This document shows, piece by piece, positions 58,195 through 64,000 of a stretch of 64,000 nucleotides of DNA. The number at the start of each line of letters is the position of its first letter. The stretch's first letter is position 1. The DNA is taken from positions 1-64,000 of the forward strand of contig NZ_SWCJ01000009.1 of NCBI RefSeq assembly GCF_005116665.1, in the 5' to 3' direction. The position numbers and the translations under genes were made by a program. The notes under the pieces were generated by a model, which worked only from the letters and a program-made list of their open reading frames with translations, made no database searches and had not been told where the DNA came from. The stretch comes from Ferrimonas aestuarii (GTDB lineage Bacteria; Pseudomonadota; Gammaproteobacteria; Enterobacterales; Shewanellaceae).

Positions 58195-59599
58195 GGATAT
58201 ACCAGCCTTGTAGATCTCGGTACACCCAGCACCAGCGATGGCCATCAAGCTGAGCTAGGTAATAATCCCGTGCCAAGGGCTCTACATGCCACCAGTCAGA
58301 CTCCAGCCGCTCCGGCCCATGACGCAAGCTCAGCCGGCGACGCTCTACTGCGACAGGTTCAGGCAGCAACCAAGGGGGCCGCGGTTTAGTGCAGCCCCCA
58401 TCACTATTGCCTTCCAACTCGCTCCAGCGCCACGCCTTTTCTGGACGAATGGCATCCACGCAGCTCACCATGCCAACACGATCATTACCAAGTCTGGCCT
58501 TAAACTGTCCCAACAACTGCAGTTGCGGTAGCTGAGAGTCCACCCAGCTCTGGCCATCGCTACTCAGAGCGCCACTCGTCACCGCCAATGAATTGTGATG
58601 TCCACTGACGACACTCACCTCAATCACAGGTTGAAACAGGGTCAGGCGTTCAAATCGCAGTTGCACCAACTTAAGCAGTTCATCGGCTCGGCCCTGGGCA
58701 AATGCGGGGCGAATAATAAGTTCCGTGTCCTCTCCCTGACGATGTTTTAAGAAGATGGAGAACTGCTCGCAGGCCAGCTGACGATAACGAAGGAAGGTCG
58801 CCAATAACCCCAGCATTCGCTTTAATGGAAACAGTAGCCCTTGGGTGTGTGCCACCTCCTCTAACAGCACCTGTTTATGGCAAAACTCACTGGGTGGCTG
58901 GAACTCTTTTCGAATATCGGCCACCTCTCCCAGCAATCGCTGTAGGTAAAGCAAAAGCTCACTGCCAAATCGCTGCCCCAACTCGTGACGTGGTAAAGCG
59001 CTTAGCTGGGAAAATTGGGTTATGCCCATATTTTGAAGCCGTTGGGCTGCCTCTCCCGGTAGCGCCAGCTCATGCAGTGACAGCTGATTCAATCTTTGCC
59101 GTTCATCTTGTTTGGATTCGAACTCACCTAAAGACACAGCGCACTGCCGCCCTTGGCGAGCAAACAGCGTGGCCATAAGCGGTGTGCGACCAACCCCCAA
59201 TCCATAGGGAAGAGCTAAACTGGATGCCGATGCCTCAATGGCCTGCAGCCAAGGCACTAAACCGCCAAACAGCTTTAGCATGCTGCGCCCCTCAAGCAGC
59301 AATAGGTCGGGCTCTACCACAACCACTTTACCGCTAAAGGCATAGGCCCACTGCGCCAACCGCTCCAAGTTTTGGTTAGCCTCATTCTCAAGGGATAACA
59401 GGGTTAATTCAGCGCACAGCGCCGTGGCCGTAGCGATGTTCATCGACGGTTTTACCCCTTGCTGCCTAGCGGCGCCATTGACTTGAGTTAAGGTTGGCGG
59501 GTGCCCCTCAACCAAGGCGTAAAACCCCGGTTGTTGCTGCTGCAAACGGCTGTGAAGTGCCAAGTCCACAAAGTGGATGGCTAACCAGAGTGGGTCCAT
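58181..59599 (-). CDS. imuB: ImuB, Y-family polymerase-like mutasome protein
   Basis: Inactive Y-family polymerase homologue of 472 aa that bridges DnaE2 and the sliding clamp. The N-terminus WLAIHFVDLALHS stands where active Y-family enzymes have a catalytic Asp, and the expected second acidic motif is replaced by LLLEGRSMLKLFGG, so no catalytic carboxylate set is present. The fold continues with GVGRTPLMATLFARQG and a helix-hairpin-helix region (NMGITQFSQLSALPRHELGQRFG, about 193-215). It overlaps imuA by 19 bp and dnaE2 by 14 bp. Confidence 0.93.
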   Translation of the reverse strand: MDPLWLAIHFVDLALHSRLQQQQPGFYALVEGHPPTLTQVNGAARQQGVKPSMNIATATALCAELTLLSLENEANQNLERLAQWAYAFSGKVVVVEPDLLLLEGRSMLKLFGGLVPWLQAIEASASSLALPYGLGVGRTPLMATLFARQGRQCAVSLGEFESKQDERQRLNQLSLHELALPGEAAQRLQNMGITQFSQLSALPRHELGQRFGSELLLYLQRLLGEVADIRKEFQPPSEFCHKQVLLEEVAHTQGLLFPLKRMLGLLATFLRYRQLACEQFSIFLKHRQGEDTELIIRPAFAQGRADELLKLVQLRFERLTLFQPVIEVSVVSGHHNSLAVTSGALSSDGQSWVDSQLPQLQLLGQFKARLGNDRVGMVSCVDAIRPEKAWRWSELEGNSDGGCTKPRPPWLLPEPVAVERRRLSLRHGPERLESDWWHVEPLARDYYLAQLDGHRWCWVYRDLQGWYIHGWF

Positions 59600-60267
59600 G
59601 GGCCTGAGATCAAATTGTCATTGATAGTTGTGTCGATCTGGGTCAGCGGCCAGCCACTGGGCTGCAGCGGCAACCTCTGCGTAGCCTGAGGCCAACCACC
59701 TCGCTGCTTGAGCAGCTGCACTGTGGTACCTGAACTGGAGCTATGAAGCTGCACCCTCAAGCTAATTGGATGGTGTTCGCCGGCTTGGCTGTCAGGCAGA
59801 AACACCACGGCAAGGCTGCGGCCGCGCTCGCTGGCAAGCTGCAATCGCCGGGACTGAGATACCGACAGTGAATCAAGCCATAGCCACACCCGGGCAAAGC
59901 TGCCACTGGCTAAACTCTGCTCTGCTGCCCATAGCCGCTCCTTGGAATCCAGATCTTTGAGCCACACCAAACGAGACAGGTCCACCCCTTGCTGCGCCAG
60001 TGCTGGCGCATAGGGAATATAGGGTGGCGAGATCATCAACTGCCACTGTTCAGGTGAGGTTTGCGACAACGCTTTTAACACTAGAGTCTCACCTTGCCCG
60101 GCTTCTGGTTGCAGCACCTCAATGATCCCCTGCTTAGGCCAGCCTTGCTGAGACAGCTGGCTATCTAACGCCCCCATGCCAGTGGGAATGCCCTGCTGCG
60201 GCTGTTGCCACTGACTGGCCAGCCACAGATCGTCACGGCGCAAAAGAGAATCGATGGGCTTAATCAT
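59581..60267 (-). CDS. imuA: ImuA, RecA-like mutasome protein
   Basis: First gene of the SOS mutasome operon, 228 aa. It resembles RecA/SulA in fold: GIPTGMGALDSQLSQQGWPKQGIIEVLQPEAGQGET contains a degenerate Walker A (GQGET, no Lys), at about residues 26-61, and VWLWLDSLSVSQSRRLQLASERG follows. ImuA is thought to link the mutasome to RecA. The ATG at 60267 has no strong ribosome site, but a perfect LexA box lies 26 bp upstream. The end overlaps imuB. Confidence 0.9.
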   Translation of the reverse strand: MIKPIDSLLRRDDLWLASQWQQPQQGIPTGMGALDSQLSQQGWPKQGIIEVLQPEAGQGETLVLKALSQTSPEQWQLMISPPYIPYAPALAQQGVDLSRLVWLKDLDSKERLWAAEQSLASGSFARVWLWLDSLSVSQSRRLQLASERGRSLAVVFLPDSQAGEHHPISLRVQLHSSSSGTTVQLLKQRGGWPQATQRLPLQPSGWPLTQIDTTINDNLISGPWTHSG

Positions 60268-60292
60268 GGTTGTACACCAACATCAATGATAA

Positions 60293-60308
60293 CTGTATAT
60301 ACATACAG
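60293..60308. promoter_or_regulatory. LexA (SOS) box upstream of imuA
   Basis: CTGTATATACATACAG matches the gammaproteobacterial consensus CTGT-N8-ACAG exactly, flanked by AA and TA as in strong E. coli sites. It lies 26 bp before imuA and should repress imuA-imuB-dnaE2 until DNA damage. It could also influence the divergent atl-like gene, which starts 123 bp away on the other side. Confidence 0.95.
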
Positions 60309-60430
60309 TATTATGGATCTCTGAACAAAAGCCAAGATCTCGATGCACAGATTCTGCACGCTTGGCCGCTTTAGCATCAAATCCCCAACTCAAGTACACT
60401 GCCCATATAAGGCAGCATGGCGTGAACAAG

Positions 60431-60793
60431 ATGACGGAAACCGAGACGGGCAGCGTCCCCAGCAAAATCGAGCGGATTTGGCAGGTTTGCCAACTGATCC
60501 CTGAAGGCCGAGTAGTCAGTTACGGTCAGTTGGCCGATTTAGCCGGTCTTCCCGGACGGGCCCGCCTTGCGGGAACGGCGCTAAAGTCGACTCCCAAAGA
60601 GCTAACTCTGCCTTGGCATAGGGTGATCACCGCCAGCGGCAAACTGGCCTTTGCGCCTGGCTCTGAGCAATTTGAACTGCAGCAGCTGCGCCTACGGCAG
60701 GAGGGGGTTTTGGTCAACAACGGCCGCGTAAAAATGCGGGAGTTTGCCTGGCAACCGGATCTCGCTGAACTACTTTGGCAGCTACCCTATTAA
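60431..60793 (+). CDS. Alkyltransferase-like protein (MGMT-family, Atl)
   Basis: DNA-damage recognition protein of 120 aa. It has the MGMT DNA-binding domain (VCQLIPEGRVVSYGQLADLAGLPGRARLAGTAL at about 19-51), but the active-site PCHR is PWHR here (Trp62), the hallmark of Atl proteins. They bind O6-alkylguanine without repairing it and hand it to nucleotide excision repair. E. coli YbaZ is the same type. The ATG at 60431 fits; an upstream Met at 60362 would add an unlikely 23-residue leader. It is divergent from the SOS mutasome, a repair-themed pair. Confidence 0.9.
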   Translation: MTETETGSVPSKIERIWQVCQLIPEGRVVSYGQLADLAGLPGRARLAGTALKSTPKELTLPWHRVITASGKLAFAPGSEQFELQQLRLRQEGVLVNNGRVKMREFAWQPDLAELLWQLPY

Positions 60794-60820
60794 TACAGTT
60801 CACTTAATCAAGGTTCGATA

Positions 60821-61543
60821 ATGAAACGGTTTTTGCCTCTGGCACTGATCGCCCTATCGGCGACGGCAAACCCCATGTTGCCCTATCGGGCTGACTATCA
60901 GGTGTGGCGTGGTGATTCTGAATTAGGGGAAGGCTATTACCAGCTTGAAACCTTGGGTAATCAACAATTTAAACTCAGTTACCAGAGCGATGTCGGTTGG
61001 TTATTTCTATCAGATACCCGAACCGAAACCAGCTCGCTGCGCTTTAGCGGTGAACAGGTGCTGCCCAGCATCTACCGTATGGAGCGCACCGGCAGCGGGC
61101 CAGATTTCACCGCTGAGATCCGCTTTCTTCCCAAACAGCCGATTCACAGCCGCTATAAAGGTGACAAGGTAACCATCGAGCCCAGCGCGGCACAATTTGA
61201 TCCCCTCAGTTATCAACTGCAGTTAAGGCTGGATGTGGCGCAGGGCGAGACCGAGATGCTCTACCCCATTGTCTACAAGAATCAAGCTCGAGAATACCGC
61301 TACAAGGTAGTTGGCGAGGAGCGTCTCAGCCTGCCCTTTGGCGAACTGGATACCATCAAAGTGGCCAGAGATCGAGGTGAGAACAGCAAACGGGAAACCT
61401 ATTTATGGCTAGCTCGCGACCACAATTTTGTGCTCGCGAGGCTAATCCAATATAAAGAAGGTGATGTTCAGGCCGAGCTTAAGCTGGAGAAACTGACTTG
61501 GCTTGCTCCCCCATCCCAGACGCCACCTGCACCCCATCCTTAA
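60821..61543 (+). CDS. DUF3108-family exported protein
   Basis: Periplasmic protein of 240 aa with a signal peptide (RFLPLALIALSATANP). The rest matches the DUF3108 type: PYRADYQVWRGDSELGEGYYQLE, SDTRTETSSLRFS, PIVYKNQAREYRYKVVGEERLSLPFGELDTIKVAR and ETYLWLARDHNFVLARLIQYKEG, a beta-rich fold of unknown function thought to act at the envelope. It lies 27 bp after the atl-like gene and may share its transcript. Its last 65 bp overlap the 3' end of the convergent YafJ gene. Confidence 0.85.
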   Translation: MKRFLPLALIALSATANPMLPYRADYQVWRGDSELGEGYYQLETLGNQQFKLSYQSDVGWLFLSDTRTETSSLRFSGEQVLPSIYRMERTGSGPDFTAEIRFLPKQPIHSRYKGDKVTIEPSAAQFDPLSYQLQLRLDVAQGETEMLYPIVYKNQAREYRYKVVGEERLSLPFGELDTIKVARDRGENSKRETYLWLARDHNFVLARLIQYKEGDVQAELKLEKLTWLAPPSQTPPAPHP

Positions 61544-62288
61544 ACAGCTGCCACTCTCCCGCTTCCATCTTGTGCCACTGCTCGTTGTGAGTCAGAGGCC
61601 GAGTTGCAATCACCGTGACCACGTCGTTTTCCGTGGTTTCGCTGGTAAAATCGATCACCATGTCAGTATCAATCAGTTTGGCCTCCCCAAACGGGGCCTT
61701 ACGGGTGATCCAGGTGAGGTTGTTGCTGCATAGCGCCAGCAGGTAGCGGCCGTCGCTAACCAGCATGTTAAACACCCCTAACTGCTGCAGTTTCTGGGCT
61801 TCGGTAGCCAGAAAACGAAACGCCTGCTTAATGTCTTTCGGCTTGGATGGAAAATGATCCGCCATCTTCGACATCAGATAGCAAAACGCCAGTTCACTGT
61901 CGGTATTGCCCACAGGCTGAAACCGAGTGGGTTTGAGCTTGTCGGTATAGCCACTTAACTGACCATTATGGGCGAAGGTCCAGTAACGGCCCCACAGTTC
62001 ACGACAAAAAGGGTGGGTGTTCTCCAATGCAACTCGGCCACGATTGGCCTGGCGAATGTGGCTTATCACCGCCTTGCTTTTGATGGGATACTCTTTGATG
62101 AGGCTAGCCACTTCTGAACGACAGCTAGGCTGGCAATCCTTGAAGGTACGGTTACCCACGCCATCATAGAAGGTGATGCCCCAACCATCGGTATGGGGGC
62201 CGGTCACGCCGCCGCGCTCCACCAAACCGGTAAAACTGAACACAATGTCCGTCGGTACATTGGCACTCATGGCCAACAATTCACACAT
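61479..62288 (-). CDS. yafJ: Class II glutamine amidotransferase-like protein YafJ
   Basis: Ntn-hydrolase of about 269 aa. I place the start at the ATG at 62288, giving MCELLAMSANVP with Cys2 as the catalytic N-terminal nucleophile; the ATG at 62372 would bury it. Family motifs are GPHTDGWGITFYDG, ISHIRQANRGRVALENTHPFCRELWG (about 76-101), FAHNGQLSGY and GNTDSELAFCYLM. E. coli YafJ is of similar length. The substrate is not established. Its 3' end overlaps the convergent DUF3108 gene by 65 bp. Confidence 0.88.
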   Translation of the reverse strand: MCELLAMSANVPTDIVFSFTGLVERGGVTGPHTDGWGITFYDGVGNRTFKDCQPSCRSEVASLIKEYPIKSKAVISHIRQANRGRVALENTHPFCRELWGRYWTFAHNGQLSGYTDKLKPTRFQPVGNTDSELAFCYLMSKMADHFPSKPKDIKQAFRFLATEAQKLQQLGVFNMLVSDGRYLLALCSNNLTWITRKAPFGEAKLIDTDMVIDFTSETTENDVVTVIATRPLTHNEQWHKMEAGEWQLFKDGVQVASGMGEQAKSVSPA

Positions 62289-62420
62289 AGCTTTGTCCGT
62301 ATCGCATTCTAATAGAGAAAGAATACCTTTAAATGAGCGCCATAGCACCTCTGGGGCGAGTTTGCCCAGCACGATTCGATTACAAAGTTAACAGTTATGA
62401 ATAAATAATTCTTGAAGATG

Positions 62421-62439
62421 TTCAAACAAGCGTTTACTT
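62421..62439. promoter_or_regulatory. PsrA-like fatty-acid operator upstream of fadE
   Basis: TTCAAACAAGCGTTTACTT fits (C/G)AAAC-N4-GTTT and matches the fadD upstream motif in its TTCAAAC-N4-GTTT core. It lies just upstream of the predicted -35 element. Confidence 0.55.
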
Positions 62440-62443
62440 TTAT

Positions 62444-62472
62444 GTGACAGAGGTCAGACCAGACCGTATACT
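62444..62472 (+). promoter_or_regulatory. Predicted sigma-70 promoter of fadE
   Basis: GTGACA (62444-62449) and TATACT (62467-62472) are 17 bp apart, close to consensus, 60 bp before the start codon. The FadR-like box fills the spacer. Confidence 0.6.
62448..62464. promoter_or_regulatory. FadR-like operator in the fadE promoter
   Basis: The reverse complement, GTCTGGTCTGACCTCTG, contains CTGGTCTGACCT, matching the FadR core CTGGTCNGACCT exactly. It sits between the -35 and -10 elements, as expected for acyl-CoA-relieved repression of beta-oxidation. Confidence 0.7.
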
Positions 62473-62531
62473 GTGACTGAGAGCAAACTTATTGGAGCCA
62501 CTCTCCGATAAGTGACACAAGGAGAATAAAT

Positions 62532-64000
62532 GTGACTACCTTAGTTTGGAGCATCGCTTCGATTGCGGTTCTAGGGGCGCTCATCTACAAACGAGCTTCG
62601 CTGGGATTGTTTACCCTCGCCGCCGCTGCCGCGCTTGCAGCTGGCTCTGCACTTGATATTGTTGCCCTATGGGCTTGGGTGGCCTTCGCGGTTATCGCCA
62701 TCCCTTTCAACGTCGGTTCCCTGCGCCGCTCCCTGTTGAGCGCCCCCGCCCTGAAAGCATTCAAGTCGGTAATGCCGGAAATGTCACAGACGGAAAAGGA
62801 CGCCATTGAAGCCGGTACCACTTGGTGGGATGCGGATCTGTTTTCTGGTTCACCAGACTGGAAAAAGATGCACGCCATTCCTGCGGCTCGTCTGACCGCT
62901 GAAGAGCAAGCTTTCCTAGACGGCCCCGTTGAAGAGGTCTCCCGCATGGTTAACGCCTTTAAGGTGTCTCACCAAGATGCGGATCTGCCAGCAGAAGTGT
63001 GGCAGTACCTAAAAGACAATAAATTCTTCGCCATGATCATTAAGAAAAAATACGGCGGTTTAGAATTTAGCCCTTACGCTCAATCTCGCGTTCTGCAGAA
63101 GCTGTCCGGCGTAGATTCCGTACTCTCTTCTACCGTAGGTGTGCCTAACTCCCTAGGTCCGGGTGAGCTACTTCAGCACTATGGTACCGAAGAGCAGAAA
63201 GATCATTACCTGCCTCGCCTGGCCGTTGGCCAAGAGGTTCCCTGTTTCGCCCTAACCAGCCCCGAAGCTGGCTCTGACGCAGGCTCGATTCCTGATTACG
63301 GCGTTGTCTGCAAAGGCATGTGGGAAGGTAAAGAAGTTCTGGGTATGAAAGTTACTTGGAATAAGCGATACATCACTCTGGCGCCTATCGCCACCGTGTT
63401 GGGTCTGGCGTTCAAACTGCGCGACCCTGACGGCCTACTAGGTGACGAAGAAGAGATTGGCATCACCTGCGCCCTGGTTCCAACTGACATGGAAGGGGTG
63501 ATCATCGGTCGCCGCCACTTCCCATTGAATACCATGTTCCAGAACGGCCCAACACAAGGTAATGAGGTGTTCATGCCACTGGACTTCATCATCGGTGGTC
63601 CGAAGATGGCCGGTAAAGGCTGGCGTATGCTGGTTGAATGTTTGTCTGTCGGTCGTGGTATTACTCTGCCGTCAAACTCCGGTGGTGGCATCAAGACCGT
63701 TGCCGCTGCAACCGGTTCCTACTCTCGCATTCGCCGTCAGTTCAAGACCCCTATCGGTAAGATGGAAGGCATTGAAGAGCCAATGGCTCGCATCGGTGGT
63801 AACGCCTACCTGATGGATGCGGTTAACACCATGACCACCACCGCTTTGGGTCTGGGTGAGAAGCCATCGGTTATCTCCGCCATCGTTAAGATGCACCTAA
63901 CCGACCGCATGCAGAAGTGTTTGATTGACGCCATGGACATCCACGGCGGTAAAGGCGTGTGCTTAGGTCCAAACAACTACCTAGGCCGCGGCTATCAAGG
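62532..64000 (+). CDS. fadE: Acyl-CoA dehydrogenase FadE, 5' part (runs off the window)
   Basis: First dehydrogenation step of fatty acid beta-oxidation. About 489 codons are present and the frame is open to the window edge; E. coli FadE is 814 aa. GTG start at 62532 with GGAG seven bases upstream. The N-terminus has FadE-type membrane-like segments ([20 protein letters not shown]), then [28 protein letters not shown] (about 76-103), [35 protein letters not shown] (FAD/substrate contact region), [13 protein letters not shown] and [21 protein letters not shown] (about 468-488). PsrA- and FadR-like sites precede it. Confidence 0.95.
   Translation, partial: MTTLVWSIASIAVLGALIYKRASLGLFTLAAAAALAAGSALDIVALWAWVAFAVIAIPFNVGSLRRSLLSAPALKAFKSVMPEMSQTEKDAIEAGTTWWDADLFSGSPDWKKMHAIPAARLTAEEQAFLDGPVEEVSRMVNAFKVSHQDADLPAEVWQYLKDNKFFAMIIKKKYGGLEFSPYAQSRVLQKLSGVDSVLSSTVGVPNSLGPGELLQHYGTEEQKDHYLPRLAVGQEVPCFALTSPEAGSDAGSIPDYGVVCKGMWEGKEVLGMKVTWNKRYITLAPIATVLGLAFKLRDPDGLLGDEEEIGITCALVPTDMEGVIIGRRHFPLNTMFQNGPTQGNEVFMPLDFIIGGPKMAGKGWRMLVECLSVGRGITLPSNSGGGIKTVAAATGSYSRIRRQFKTPIGKMEGIEEPMARIGGNAYLMDAVNTMTTTALGLGEKPSVISAIVKMHLTDRMQKCLIDAMDIHGGKGVCLGPNNYLGRGYQ

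Noticed and set aside
58195..58248. 18-residue upstream extension of DnaE2
   Set aside because: Family alignment begins at MAGSDYVELHSLSNYS, and the extension lies within imuB.
62289..62372. 28-residue upstream extension of YafJ
   Set aside because: It would place the catalytic Cys2 inside the chain, which Ntn-hydrolases do not tolerate without processing.

Overview
The window comes from a marine-type gammaproteobacterium of the Alteromonadales (Shewanella/Ferrimonas-like). This is inferred from the family mix: a long TonB-dependent receptor of the Alteromonas/Shewanella type, an RlhA homologue, ImuA-ImuB-DnaE2 under a textbook gammaproteobacterial LexA box, btuB under a cobalamin riboswitch, FadE with FadR- and PsrA-like operators, and YedI, YgjK, YafJ and GltS homologues. 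Genes are dense on both strands. I see no rRNA, tRNA, CRISPR, insertion sequence or integrase, so this reads as chromosome, with two small MITE-like repeats as the only mobile-looking sequence.

Layout. 1-4.1 kb: a TonB receptor and a HAD nucleotidase. 4.2-12.1 kb: a galactoside operon of exported LacZ, a sodium/sugar symporter, GalT, GalK and GalM. 12.1-16.7 kb: rRNA hydroxylase RlhA, a LysM-GH19 lytic enzyme and glutamate symporter GltS. 16.7-21.4 kb: a divergent pair of a secreted protein with three OB-fold repeats and a lipoprotein nucleotidase of the CpdB family. 21.5-24.7 kb: an exported ankyrin protein, a small unknown gene and FadD. 24.8-32.3 kb: a five-gene overlapping efflux operon (outer-membrane factor, adaptor, RND pump, response regulator, histidine kinase). 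32.5-37.8 kb: small envelope proteins, then btuB-btuF behind a cobalamin riboswitch. 37.9-42.0 kb: a MITE-like repeat, an acetyltransferase, an M14 carboxypeptidase and a two-domain fatty acyl reductase. 42.2-48.2 kb: the divergent MltR-type regulator of that reductase, an EEP-fold lipoprotein with cardiolipin synthase, and a LysR regulator with a TSUP permease. 48.2-55 kb: an EAL phosphodiesterase, YedI, a GH63 glucosidase, a hemolysin III-type protein and a cold-shock protein. 55-60.8 kb: the SOS mutasome dnaE2-imuB-imuA and an alkyltransferase-like protein. 60.8-64 kb: a DUF3108 protein, a YafJ amidohydrolase and the start of fadE.

How the genes work together. The first 12 kb can carry a galactoside from the outer membrane (TonB receptor, inferred) through periplasmic hydrolysis (LacZ with signal peptide) and sodium-driven uptake to most of the Leloir pathway; galE is not in the window. 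fadD and fadE are far apart but share a TTCAAAC-N4-GTTT motif upstream, and fadE also has a FadR-like box inside its promoter. The most interesting module is the acyl reductase/MltR pair: an enzyme closely resembling the alcohol-forming acyl reductase of Marinobacter, divergent from a regulator of a family whose ligand domain has been seen to bind a fatty acid, with a perfect 19-bp palindrome between them.
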